NCBI GenBank assembly: GCA_029204225.1
Contig: CM055100.1
Span: forward strand, 27,234,649-27,298,648
Reading direction: 5' to 3'
Length of the DNA: 64,000 nucleotides
DNA from: Diphasiastrum complanatum
Taxonomy: Eukaryota > Streptophyta > Lycopodiopsida > Lycopodiales > Lycopodiaceae
Each line of letters opens with the position of its first letter. Within the stretch, counting starts at the first letter, position 1. The translations under genes and the position numbers were made by a program. A model generated the notes under the pieces. The model made no database searches, was not told where the DNA came from, and saw nothing but the letters and a program-made list of their open reading frames with translations. Of this stretch, positions 1 to 11,999 are shown piece after piece.

Positions 1-790
1 TTCATTCTTGAAGTGCATTAAATTGTGCAAAGAATGGAATCTCTCAAGAATATATGTGCTATACGAGATTAGTGGGTCACGTGGATTCTTCTTTCAAAAA
101 AAGTGCAAAGCAAAATATTACTTTTGAGCATTATGCTAGTGGTTGCATGTGCTTTTAATGCAAGTTCAAGAAGATGCCCATCCAAAGACGCACATTGAGA
201 CAACGACACTGCCATTATCTCACCTAATATGCACTAAGGATGGGCATTTATTTGTTCTTGGCAATAAATGCCTATGCATTATTCATCCTTATTTAGACTA
301 CTTTTGAAGGTGTTACATTGGAAGATTATGAATTTCGAGATCCATTAAAAAAATTGAAATGAAAATTGTGGCCCCTCCCATTGTAGTGTGGTGCTTGGGT
401 CTTGGGAAAATATTTTCATTGACTTGTCTAGTTGGTTGAATGTTTGTCAAATCAGGGCATGGCTTAATAGCCTTGCGATGATTTGACCACCCTTTAACCC
501 ATTGAAATAGTCACTAAAGTATAAATTTCACAATACGTAATGTGCCTATAAAAAAGCGTAAATACCATCATCGTCTCAACAAATGATATACAAATTTAAC
601 AATGCTTAAATTGAAATATCATTTTAAACTTCTTAACAAAAGAAATGGCGATGACTCCCATAATAAAATATGTGGGACAAATAAATTTATGACAATTTTT
701 TTTATACGCACCTTCATTGAGCCCTTCCTAGGCAAAATGCCCTCATAAGGGACCTTCCCCTCAAAAAAAAAATCCTTTTGAAAATGCACT

Positions 791-860
791 TGAGAGTATA
801 GCATGGCTCCAACAAGATGATCTATTGAGAGGATAGCATGGCTCCAACAAGATGATCTAT
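791..860. repeat. Tandem duplication, 2 x 35 bp
   Basis: Two adjacent 35-bp units (791-825 and 826-860) begin TGAGAGTATAG and TGAGAGGATAG. They differ by a single base. This is a recent local duplication with no coding meaning that I can see. Confidence 0.9.
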
Positions 861-1083
861 TGCCAATCATAACTCGGTGACATTTGTGGGTGTGTCGTCA
901 TCCAAAGATGAAGTTTGGGCATCCATCACCACAACATCAATTTCTCTCTTACCCAAATAGTTCCACTATTCTTGAAGGAAAGGCAACAATTCTTGAAATA
1001 TATCACTTTTAAAAAAGGTGCTTCAAGGATACCATGGTAGTAACCATGACCACTTGATAGCTGTGGCTGCGGTGTGAGCCATG

Positions 1084-1166
1084 GCGAGGGCTTGGTGAGT
1101 GGAAGCAAAGTTGTCCAATGCCAAAGGTGACGAGAGCTTGGTGAGTGGAAGTAAAGTCTCTCCAAT
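1084..1166. repeat. Imperfect direct repeat containing GCTTGGTGAGTGGAAG
   Basis: The core GCTTGGTGAGTGGAAG occurs twice about 45 bp apart, with similar flanks (AAAGT followed by TCCAAT). It lies 250-350 bp upstream of the polyubiquitin TATA box. It could be a fragment of a dispersed repeat or a promoter duplication; nothing visible decides between these. Confidence 0.6.
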
Positions 1167-1423
1167 TCAGGGAGCCTTCACAACCCTTATGGCGGGCCGG
1201 CTCATGCCAATGAAGTCATGCTCTACAAAGGTCAAAATTTTTGTGAAGGGTCAAAAAATTGATGGCATCTAAAATTTTAATGAAGTATGGAAAAAATAAC
1301 CAAAGCATCACTAATAATGCGGCCCGCCCACCGGCTGAACTGGGTCTAAAAGTCCAGTGCGGCCTCTTCTCAAAATTATTATGTAAAATTCCTAAAGTCT
1401 AGAGGGCTAGATTAGGGTTATTG

Positions 1424-1431
1424 CCACGTGG
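1424..1431. promoter_or_regulatory. Palindromic G-box (CCACGTGG)
   Basis: The perfect palindrome CCACGTGG contains the G-box core CACGTG and lies about 90 bp upstream of the TATA box of the polyubiquitin gene. G-boxes bind plant bZIP and bHLH factors and are common in light- and stress-responsive promoters. An inverted CCAAT element (ATTGG) sits at 1441-1445. Function here is inferred from position. Confidence 0.6.
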
Positions 1432-1476
1432 CTCTATGAGATTGGTCCAGAAATGGACGGTGAGGTGAGTCGAATA

Positions 1477-1489
1477 GAACCTTCTAGAA
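1477..1489. promoter_or_regulatory. Perfect heat-shock element (GAA-TTC-GAA)
   Basis: The sequence GAACCTTCTAGAA fits the three-unit heat-shock-factor site GAAnnTTCnnGAA exactly. It sits about 30 bp upstream of the TATA box, a usual position for a proximal HSE. Heat induction of polyubiquitin genes is well established in plants and yeast, so heat-shock-factor control of this gene is likely. Confidence 0.75.
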
Positions 1490-1517
1490 ACTACGACTCC
1501 TTTCTCACCACACAAGA

Positions 1518-1523
1518 TATAAA
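1518..1523 (+). promoter_or_regulatory. TATA box of the polyubiquitin gene
   Basis: TATAAA (in GATATAAACC) lies downstream of the G-box and heat-shock element and 180 bp before the ubiquitin ATG. It predicts transcription starting near 1550 and a short pyrimidine-rich leader. Most plant polyubiquitin genes have a long intron in the 5' leader. Here the TATA-to-ATG distance leaves room only for a very small one or none. Confidence 0.65.
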
Positions 1524-1660
1524 CCGCTTCATCCTCTCCATTTTTATCCATCTTCTTCCCTTCTTACAGTTTTCTTTCCTCTTCGTGTTCGATGCTGTTT
1601 TCTTCGAGATTGATCGATCGATTTGCGCTTGGCTGCTGGCTGGATCGCGATCTTTTCTAG

Positions 1661-3538
<1,878 letters not shown>

Positions 3539-4532
3539 AAAGACTTGTTACGATGTGAAAGAATATCACTATGTTGTGAACTTTAAGCGACGCTACGTTT
3601 TAGAATGTCACTAGGTTTTGCAATAGCTTATAGTAAAAGCTGGATCGTAGGTTTCAAAATATGTTAGTAGAAGTTGAATATATTCTGTAAAGCGTCACCT
3701 GCTGTTTTTGATTCAATGGAAAGTTTCTTTTGTGGAGTTAATTAAATGTTGAAGATGATGGTTTTTGATATTGGGAACTTTTTAGACTGTGAATCATAGC
3801 TTCTGCCATTTTTTTTTCTGTTAAAGTAGATTAAATACGTTATTTATGCAGCTTAAATTTCTTACATCTCTTTCAATTGGACGTAAACAATTTTTTTGGT
3901 GTGGTTTCTGTTTTTTGAGTGTGTTAAGAGAGTGGTCCATTTTATCTCTGTAAGATAAAATACTACTACTTATGCTGTGGATCTGGTTTGACTGAAAATA
4001 CAAAACTTCTGGTTTTATTGGGTTGCGTTGATGTCTGTTTTAAGTTCCTTGTAATTAGATCAAGTAGTTTTTAGTTAAATGTCTGTTTATGGTACGCCAG
4101 AGTTCAATAACTGGTGGATTGATGAGGATCTCTCCTTTACTCTACACGAGGTTGGGCGTTAATAATCTGAATGCACCATACAACATGATGAGATGCACAA
4201 TATAAATTTAGCTCCCCAAACTATATATATATTCTTGTACATATACTTTTTTTATGAATGCTATCAATATAAGAAAATTTAAAATCAATCGTGCAATATA
4301 TTTAATTTTTTTTTTGGCAAAATGTTTTAAATTACTATTTACTTATAAACTACAAGTACATGTGAATTGGCAACCCAGAAGTTGATCAAATCATTCCCTT
4401 GCTTAAGGGAGAACTATACAATCCCTAATACTATGTTATGTGCTCAGGTTTTTTTTTGTGTATTTTGGGATATCTCTAGAGCAAAAGGTTCATCCATTTC
4501 TCTCCTTGGATTATTCTCTCTAAAATATGTGT
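3539..4532. other. Polyubiquitin 3' UTR and AT-rich intergenic DNA
   Basis: The first 200 or so bases after the stop are T-rich and probably form the 3' UTR; near 3700-3740 there are AT-rich stretches of the loose kind that plants use for polyadenylation, but no clear AATAAA. Beyond that I see only AT-rich sequence with stop codons in all frames and no gene. Confidence 0.5.

Positions 4533-4582
<50 letters not shown>
4533..4582. repeat. CT/GA dinucleotide microsatellite
   Basis: About 50 bp of almost pure CT repeat. Open reading frames crossing it translate as Leu-Ser or Arg-Glu runs and are artefacts of the repeat. Confidence 0.95.
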
Positions 4583-4584
<2 letters not shown>

Positions 4585-4651
4585 GGTGGAATGTGCATGT
4601 GCATGTGCTATGTGACAAACTCTCATTGGCTGTCCACATGCACATTCCACC
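4585..4651. repeat. Perfect 17-bp inverted repeat, 33-bp loop
   Basis: Arms 4585-4601 (GGTGGAATGTGCATGTG) and 4635-4651 are exact reverse complements. The repeat abuts the CT microsatellite on its right. It may be the ends of a tiny insertion or a stem-loop; no target duplication is evident. Confidence 0.9.
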
Positions 4652-5239
4652 ACAAAATTAAAAAAATTTGCATTATAAATGCGGGAAAAAATAAACTAGT
4701 CCACGTTACCTACCGTACCGTACGACTCGAAAAAAAAATACCAAATTGGTATCCACTTTCACACAATGATATTACGCAGGGGAAGGCTTGAAGTCCTTCG
4801 GTTTTCCTTGTTGGTAGGGGCCCGCCCTCGGGTGCCCACCCTCGGGCGAGGGCCCTCCCAACCAAGAAGGCCCTCATACGGGGCCTTTTCCCCACAAAAT
4901 AGAGCATGCATACATATCGAAATGTGAGGATGTAGATATGCTAGAATGTGAGCAAATGCAAATGCTTGCCTATATAGGGTGAATTGCTTACCAATATGAA
5001 GGAGACGCTCAGCAATGGTGTAGAGTAGCTTTCCATATTGCATACATGCCAAAATAAAAGAAGTGGTGTAGCCTCCTAGATTGATAGAGGGAGTGGTGTA
5101 GCCTCCTAGATTTTGATTGAACGGGTGCTTTAAAAGATTCTTCGGGGGGGTGGAAGGTTGGTTGAGGGCCTTCCTTGCAGGGAGGGCCCTTGTCTGAGGG
5201 CAAGGTCTCGACCTGCAAGGAAGGCTCGAGACCCACATG
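4652..5239. other. Intergenic DNA with GC-rich duplicated blocks
   Basis: No gene is recognised. Two direct repeats are visible: 'GTGGTGTAGCCTCCTAGATT' occurs at about 5062 and 5092. Blocks rich in GGGCC/GGCCC near 4815-4890 and 5160-5235 look like parts of a repeat family. This is the likely left margin of the retroelement cluster. Confidence 0.4.
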
Positions 5240-5767
5240 CAATGTTCATCAAAGTCAAATTCAAGGGCAAAGGCAAAAGCAAGTGGTCAAAGGGTCACGA
5301 TCAATGTGAGCCTTCTACTTTTGTTGGCAAGAAAAAAGATAGATCCAAGTTAAATGCTAATATTGTGAAGTCAAAGGGCATTTTGCAAATTATTGCTTCA
5401 AGAAAAAGAGAGATCAAGGTGAGAAGCAAACCAATCTAACTCTTGATGATGAACAAAATTCAAATGATGCTTTTGTTATGTCATCTTGCTCAAGCTTGTT
5501 GGCTAATCCTGGAGATATTGATACTTGGTGGATTGATAGTGGAGTTACATCACAAATGACATATCACGAGGAGTATTATTCATCATTGATGGCATTTGAA
5601 GGTGACAAGAAGGTGATCTACACGACCAATGATGGTGACTGTGCAATCAAAGGGATTGGCACAATTTCTATTTCACTCTCTACTAATAGGAATATGAATT
5701 TGAAGGATGTTTTGTTCAATCCATCTATCACTAAGAACCTTCTTAGTGTGAGTCAATGCTTGACAAA
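5240..5767 (+). pseudogene. Ty1/copia gag zinc knuckle and protease fragment
   Basis: Near 5357-5400 a degenerate CCHC knuckle can be read (YCEVKGHFANYC) with a TAA stop inside it, and a basic stretch follows. The segment from 5478 reads as a copia aspartic protease: WWIDSGVTSQMT corresponds to the family motif DSGATSHM, followed by the usual KDVLF and NLLSVSQ motifs that end the domain. Frames shift between knuckle and protease. The similarity stops abruptly near 5767, where minus-strand Gypsy sequence begins, so this is a truncated scrap of a copia element. Confidence 0.85.
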
Positions 5768-6585
5768 GGATTCAAGACCTGGGCTTTTGGGCAGTTCAAA
5801 GATCTCATCTGGGCCCAGTGAGTTGGAATCATCGAACATATCCATGAAAGATTGGGTGTTTGGCGAAATAACTCGAAGTTGTGAGGAAGAGGCGGCCTGG
5901 GCAGCTGTGATTGAAATGGTAGATCCAATTGTCACAGACTGACCCTGTGAGGAAGCAGAGGCGAGGGATTGATCAGTGGATTGAGGAATGGGTAGCTCAG
6001 TGCGAATTGCAACAAGATGTGGAAGTGTCGCGGGAGGCGAGGCTGGAATGACGATCTCGTTGTGTACACGACGTCGACTATGTGAACTCGATGCCTGATG
6101 CGATGATTCAGCCGGTGCCTCTTCGTAAATAGCGAGCACGGAATCCATACGGAAGCCATGAATTTTATTGTCAAGATGGGAGGTGGCAAGGAGAGACAAT
6201 AACTAGCCAGCAACAAACTGCTGCTTGGTATTGCTCTTAATAGCTCGTTTGAGCTCTCCGAAGACAGTTTTGAACCAGTTATATGGTTCAAGAGGGGCCT
6301 TGGATATCTTGGCTTGGTACTCAACTATCCTATGCAGAATCTGTGAGGAGATGCGCTCTTTTCTGAGATTCCCAACCATCAAGAAATTATTGAGGAGTTG
6401 AGCAGCAGCATGGATAGCAGGGTCAGTAACGGCCTCCAGAAGTAGCCGTCATTTGTCCAATACAGATCATTGGTAGTATCAATATAAGGCTTAATAGCCT
6501 GTTTGGCTTGTTTATGGTTCGGTGAGGCTTGGGTTCCAGACACTATCCCTATGACAGCAAGGGCGGCTTCAGTTAGAAATACTAA
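5768..6585 (-). pseudogene. Fragment of the Gypsy extra (post-integrase) ORF
   Basis: Minus-strand frames here match the extra ORF at 47249-50160. Shared landmarks are TEAALAVIG, SGTQASPNHK, the WTNDGY region, EEAPAESSH followed by SSSHSRRR, and MDMFDDS. The N-terminal part is missing because the segment is fused directly to a truncated integrase (junction near 6585). The far end is cut at 5767 by the copia scrap. Frameshifts are present; it is not functional. Confidence 0.8.
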
Positions 6586-7005
6586 ATCTATGTATAACAA
6601 AAAAATCTTCCAGTAAACACTTTATTGTTTGATTAACAAAGTGTGTACCCCGAACACTGACAATCTTGATCGGACATCCAAATCTGATTATAATATTTTC
6701 ATAGAGAAACTTGGCCGTAGATTTTGCATCAACAACTTTGACAGCTTTGCCTTCAACCCACTCGGTCATATAATCAATTGCTACGATAATGTATCTGGCC
6801 TAAGATCCTTGCGCGGCAAGATGAATACGACCAACGTAATCTAGTCTCCATTTTTCAAAGGTGCTTGCGATAAAACCGGATGCAAGGGTATTGCTTCTAC
6901 ATAGAACAATGCAACATCTGGTAATTCATCATTCACTTCAGTATTAACTGGTGCATTTCAATTTGCGAAACGTGATCGGCTAGATAATGTTGCTACCATA
7001 ATTCG
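6586..7005 (-). pseudogene. Gypsy integrase core fragment
   Basis: The minus strand reads DYMTEWVEGKAVKV, then KFLYENIIIRFG and RGTHFVNQTIKC, matching the catalytic core of the integrase at 45600-45830. The zinc-binding HHCC part is mostly deleted, and the C-terminal part is absent because the sequence jumps to the extra ORF after the motif IHRFS. The second catalytic position reads VRG instead of DRG, so Asp is lost. Confidence 0.75.
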
Positions 7006-8384
7006 AAAGTCAAATTCAGTGAATAACAATAACCATCTTGCAATACATCCAGTATTGCATGTCTTGTTTACCAAGTAAAGTAACGGTTGGTGATCCGTAT
7101 AAAATGCAAAGTGCGTTTCCATGAGATAGTGACAAAATTTTCAAACAGAAATAATTCATGGCTAACGCTTCATGTTCTGTTGTTGAATAATTCTTCTCCG
7201 GATCTGTAAGTTGTCTGCTTGCAAATCGTATAGAATAATCCTTCTTATAATTACCTGGCTGCGTCAAAACTGATCCACTGGCATATTTCGAGGCATCCGT
7301 ATGAACATGAAATCAATCGTCCAATCTGGAGGACGTAGTATTGTGCTGAAGTTAATGCTTTTTTTAACTTTTCAAAGGCTTCTAACGCCTCTACTGTCCA
7401 AATAGAAACAATAGCCAGTTTGTATATAGGTCGTGCTAAATCCACAAAGAAGATAATAAAAATTCGATAGTAGTTTGCATGACCCATAACACATAAATTC
7501 CATGAATTGTTGTTGGCGGTGGCAATTCCACAATAATCTTGATCTTAGAATAATATGTGGCAATACCATGTCTCGATATCACATGTCCAAAGACAACTTC
7601 GTGGGAAACCCATATTTGACATATTTCTGGATTTAGAGAAATTTGATATTTGCGGCACCTTTCAAATACTTTCTCCAATCGATCCAGGTGGTCTGCATCT
7701 GTACTATGGACTCCTAGGTCATTCAAGTAAATTTCAAAGAATGCCTGTAAATAATCTTCAAAAACAAATTGCAGTATTCTTTGGAACGAACTTTGTGCAT
7801 TACAGAGTCCAAAATGCATTACTTTGTAAGCATAGGTTTCTCATTCTGTCGCAAAAGCGGTTTTGTGACGATCTGCAGGTGCAATCTTAACCTGGTTGTA
7901 TCCACTAGATCCATCCAGGAAACTATAAGCTTTCACTCCAGCAAGACGATCCAAAATGCTTTCAGTAAAAGGTAACGAAAAGTGATCCTTCCGCGTCACT
8001 TTGTTCAACGCCTTGAGATTCACACAGATTTTCAATTTCTCATTCTTAGGAACAATGACAATTGGTGAGATCCATTCGGTATGTTCGATCTCATAAATGA
8101 AATCAGCGTCAAGCAGTCTCTGAAGTTCTTTTTTTTATCGAATCCACAACATTAGGATTACAACGATAGAACTTTGTAACCTTTGGAACTGCATCAGGTA
8201 CTAGAGGTATGGTATGTTCAATAACTGACGTCGGAATACCCTTCAGATCTTGATAAGTCCATGCAAAGCAATCTTGATACTTAATAAGTAACATGAGTGC
8301 TTGAGATTTCAAACAAGCAAATCTTCTCAAATCAAGCAAAATCAATCCCAAACTAATGCTAAATGCAGATCTAACACTATTCAT
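7006..8384 (-). pseudogene. Gypsy reverse transcriptase and RNase H, decayed
   Basis: Matched segments in order on the minus strand are KYQDCFAWTYQDLKGIP, the YRCNPN motif, WISPIVIVPK, NLKALNKV, SFLDGSSGYNQVKIAP, FGLCNAQSSFQR, EIYLNDLGVHS, GHANYYRIF, FASRQLTDPEKNYSTTE and a TDHQP tract in RNase H. The catalytic YLDDL box reads YLNDL, so the first of the two metal-binding aspartates is Asn. Several frameshifts and stops break the ORF. This copy keeps the YRCNPN segment that is deleted in the copy at 43831. Confidence 0.85.
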
Positions 8385-8454
8385 GTAACGACAAGATGCC
8401 TAATGCAAGCTAACCATCCAACAAACATGCTGCAAACTGAAAAATTGGCGTAGC

Positions 8455-8472
8455 TCCTCGGCAACGGCACCA
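8455..8472 (-). promoter_or_regulatory. Gypsy primer-binding site, Asp-tRNA-like
   Basis: On the minus strand TGGTGCCGTTGCCGAGGA follows four bases after the LTR end ACTACA. It resembles the TGGCGCCGTTGCCGGGGA primer site of plant Athila/Tat Gypsy elements, which is complementary to the 3' end of tRNA-Asp. Confidence 0.75.
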
Positions 8473-8476
8473 AAAT

Positions 8477-9066
8477 TGTAGTGGGTTTCTTTCCTTGCCT
8501 AACCTCAAACCAAGATCTAGTCAATCTAGCATCAAGAGACGAAGTTAGTTGTCACGCGTAGGTTCGTTCCCATGAGAGCGATAGTATAATTCAGATTTCA
8601 ACATGAATGGAAGATCCACATCTAACTTTAACATCCATTAACCCTAAACATTTGCACTACATCCATTAACACTACGATCCATTAACACTACGCATCCACA
8701 ACAAAGATAGCTTACCCTTTCTCTCTCGCATAAAAAGTATAATAACATACAATCCCAATAACAATCAGATCCAACAATTAGCAAAAACCAAGAAAGCATG
8801 AGAAATGGAGGGAAAGTGATAGAGAGCAAGGACATTCATCAATCCATTTATGAAGAGAACCAATCTGCTTTATTGAAATGAGAAAATGGACATGTGTAGG
8901 AACTCGAGTTGGTCCCTTTTTATAGTAGAGAGGAGGAGCTTGGCCTCTAAATCAAATTTAAAAAAGAGTGGGAACCATTCTAATTGGAGGGAAATCCAAC
9001 TTTATTCACGAACTTGACATTTAGGCCCTGCGACATTAAAAGTCCCGCAAAAAGGCCTAAAGTTCT
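8477..9066 (-). repeat. Gypsy LTR, right-hand part
   Basis: This matches the LTR at 50215-50941 from just after its GGACTTTAGGCC motif to its terminal CACTACA. The first 150 bp or so of the LTR, including the TG terminus, is missing: the match ends near 9066 and gag sequence lies beyond. Confidence 0.85.
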
Positions 9067-10066
9067 AGCACAAAAAAGGTGGTTCCTGATTGGCTTCTGG
9101 TTCAATCTGAGTTAATTTCTATGCTAACACGTCTTTTGCATTTGGCACCAATTTCAAAAATTCTCCCAATGTAATATTTATCATACTAGACAAAATATTC
9201 ATGAGTAACTTTGTTTGCGGTGCTTCCGGTTCAGTCATCTTGAAGGGTTTTTCATGATGAGGAGACTGAGTATTCATATCTGTTCGTGGACTATTCAATG
9301 GCTACACAGGTGAAGAATGGACTTCGGCTGCTGCTTTAGCGGCTTCAAGCTCTTCTTCTTCTTGCAAATGTTTAATCCACTGTCTCGTATCCTGATATCT
9401 CCTCTTTTTGGCATGGAGATTTGGATAGACTCTCTAGATGTTGTTGGTATATCAGTGAATGGTATAGAATCAGTAGATACTGGATCTGCTATCGGTTCTT
9501 TCTGCTACTGTGCTCTAGATCATTTGAATCTTCATCCTCCTCTCTATTGCATCGTCCATAGCGTTTTACAAAATTGCGTACTCATTATGGCGTTTCAGCT
9601 CACGTATGATCCTTTTAGGTAGACCTGACAGAAACCACATAATCATGGCATTTTCGTTAATCACCTCGGGTTTGCACTCAGATGTGAGGTATTTAACTCG
9701 TTCAATATAATCTCGAACTATTTCCCGCTTTCCCATTTTAACTTTACTTAAAAGTAGGAAAGGGTCTTCCATAAATTTATGAGGTTTGAACTGTGTGATA
9801 AGGGCTCGTTTAATAGTTTGTCGATCTGTACGCTCAGTCTCATCTTGATTATAATACCAATCTTGTAGTGCACCCATTAAGGCCATTGGAAATAGCTTAA
9901 GTTTATCTTGAGGAAAAACTTCGCCATAGACTTCACAAGATTCAGCATAGATGTGGAGAAATCTAACTGCATCTGTTAATTCATTGTATTTGGGTAGATC
10001 CAAATGGGGTGATCTTCTAACAATGATTGGATTGACTTTCTGAGGAGAACCTCCAAGAGTAGCCAT
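9067..10066 (-). pseudogene. Gypsy gag fragment
   Basis: The minus strand from 10066 to 9566 is an open gag segment beginning MATLGGSPQKVNPIIV, with DLPKYNELTDAVRFL, FPQDKLKLFPMAL and WYYNQDETERTD. It is close to gag at 40525, and here the positions that are stops in that copy are Gln and Arg. After about 9560 the sequence jumps to the gag C-terminal region (a DSIP motif near 9470), with the zinc knuckles deleted, and reaches KLLMNILSS near 9215 before meeting the LTR segment at 9066. Confidence 0.85.
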
Positions 10067-11274
10067 TTTTTTTTAATCAAATCAATCAGACAATGAGATT
10101 GGATTTAGATTTTCAATCAGAAACTATCTTGTTTACACATGCATCTTCTGCCTCTACTTCTCTATTAGGAAGATCTCTCATGAATATTCCTACTACGAAT
10201 GGCATTTACTCGGCTGTCACAGCTTTCGCTTGACAACCTCCAAGCCCTGCGCATCTATATGATACTAATCCCAAACCAATTCTTAAAAGAGAAATGAACA
10301 ACAACAAACATATTCATACATCAATACCCAAACTATATGCATGAAGATGGAGCATGGAAGGAAATGCAAGTAGTATAATTTTCAATTCAAGGAGCAACAA
10401 CATTTCAGTACATAATACATGCTATGGAACTCGTGGAGGAGGCCTCTATCTATACCCACGAGTTGGTGAAACCAATTGTAACATAATTTGGTTTTCACCT
10501 CTTACAACAGAGTGAATCCCAATCTATAAGGATTTGAGTTCCACCTCTTACTTGGTAATAGGAGGCCTCTTTATTAAAAACATAACTCAAGTTGAGATAG
10601 TCTAAATTGCTAGCTTCCACATGGCTATCCATCTTTTGGGAATTACCATGAGGCTCACAACTGTACATTTTAGCCTAGCACAAAATAATTCTCGAGCTCT
10701 CAGACTCGGCTCTCAACTTGATCTCTGTTGGAAACCCTTTTTGGGTGATGAGACATTGGATCGACACGTCAGGGGCATGGCATCGACTAACATATCTCAG
10801 TTCAGATCTGAAAAATTTCTTTCACTTGACAAGAAATCAGGTTCGTAAATGTGAAAAAGATCCTACAATCATCAACACTTCTCAAAATGAAAGATTCTCA
10901 GAATCTTAATCAAATTGAACCAGATTTGACCAAAAAATTGACAGAGACTTGATCTGAAAAATCAGAACCTAAAAATAGTCCTAGCAAAGGTTTCCTAGAC
11001 GAAGGTTTAGCAATGTTATTTTTGGTAAAAACTTGCTGCTTTCTGACAAATTTGGTGGAGATAACCTTCGCCGAACTCTCAGACAGAGAATCTGACTTAG
11101 ATAAATCTAGGGTAAATCCGGTGAAGGTTCCTGACACACAGAAATATAATTTTTATAGTCAGGCGAGGACAAAAATAGAGATTTTTTGTGATCGTAACAA
11201 AATTAACATTCGTCGAACTCAAAAATGATAACTTACTATAAATAGAATCTTCAGGAAACTCGGCGAAGGATTTG
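10067..11274 (-). other. Gypsy 5' untranslated leader
   Basis: About 1.2 kb between the LTR fragment and gag, homologous to 39479-40524 of the plus-strand element. It contains dispersed GGCGAAGG/CCTTCGCC-like motifs near 10990, 11065, 11123 and 11262. No ORF in it is credible. The LTR 3' end and PBS are missing at its left edge on the minus strand. Confidence 0.65.
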
Positions 11275-11834
11275 GTGCTCTCTCTCCCTTTCTCTCTCAC
11301 AAAAAGCATAAGAACATGCAATACCAATAATGATCAGATTCAACAATTAGCAAATACAACAAAATGATGAGAGATGGAGAAAAAATGATAGCGAGCAAGG
11401 ACGTTCACAAATCCATATAATAAGAGAACCAATTTGCTTGTATTGAAATGAGGATATGAACATGATTTCCAAACTCGAGTTTGGCACTATTTATAGTGAA
11501 GAGGAGGACCCTGGCCTCAAAATCCTATTGGCCCATTTCTACCTCCCTAACTATTCAAATTAAAAAAAGAGTGAGAACAATTCAAAATTGAAGGGAACCA
11601 ATTTGAAATTGAATTTGAACCAATTTTGGTGGGAGTCCCAACTTTATTCACTAACTTGACATTTCGGCCTATGACATTCAAAGTCCCGCAAAAGGCCTAA
11701 AGTCCTTTTATTAACTTTCTAATTTTCAAATAACTATGTGATCATCGGGTTGGACTTACACACAGAGGGTGCCAAATCCCTCTCACTTATTAACTAAGGT
11801 TAGGGTTGTCTCGGGATCCGCAAACCCCCAAATA
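11275..11834 (-). repeat. Gypsy LTR, left-hand part
   Basis: On the minus strand it begins TATTTGGGGGTTTGCGG, corresponding to TGTTGGAGGGTTTGCGG of the LTR at 50215, so the terminal TG has become TA. It runs through the GGATTTGGCACCCT and GGACTTTAGGCC motifs to a GA-rich tract near 11290, where it joins the leader. The last 200 bp or so of the LTR are deleted. Confidence 0.8.
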
Positions 11835-11999
11835 GTCTTGGCTAGGCTAGGCTGATTTGGTTGTGTCAAGATTATTTGTAGGTAGAAATAGTGGAGAAAA
11901 AATTGATTTTGATCAATAGTCCATAAAGGCTTTCATAAGCTTTACGACAATCACAATTGGATACTTGCGAGCCTTAAAAAGATTTTTTATCACCTACAT

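Larger units (their letters stand above)
1..1423. other. Gene-free upstream region
   Basis: I see no convincing coding region or recognisable element here. The stretch is AT-rich with several small repeats: a 10-bp inverted repeat at 243-252 and 263-272, a tandem duplication at 791-860, and a direct repeat at 1084-1166. A segment near 716-770 (ending in a run of A) loosely resembles one near 4840-4900, both containing a 'GCCCTCATA' core, so a diverged dispersed repeat may be present. The distal promoter of the polyubiquitin gene probably begins near the right end. Confidence 0.5.
5768..11834 (-). mobile_element. Rearranged Ty3/Gypsy element, minus strand
   Basis: Read on the minus strand the order is: LTR left part (11834 to about 11275), untranslated leader (to 10067), gag (10066 to about 9070), a second LTR segment (9066-8477), a primer-binding site (8472-8455), then RT, RNase H and partial integrase (8384-6586), and a fragment of the extra ORF (6585-5768). 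It is the same family as the plus-strand element at 38635-50941. An LTR plus PBS between gag and pol is not a normal order, so at least two copies have been joined by nesting, recombination or deletion. Every coding part carries stops and frameshifts. Confidence 0.85.

Noticed and set aside
1464-1570. Possible small 5' UTR intron of the polyubiquitin gene (AG|GTGAGT to TTACAG)
   Set aside because: It would contain the heat-shock element and TATA box; the promoter reading explains the sequence better. Kept only as an alternative in findings.
4367-4653. Overlapping ORFs with Leu-Ser and Arg-Glu runs
   Set aside because: Translation of the CT microsatellite; no conserved sequence outside it.
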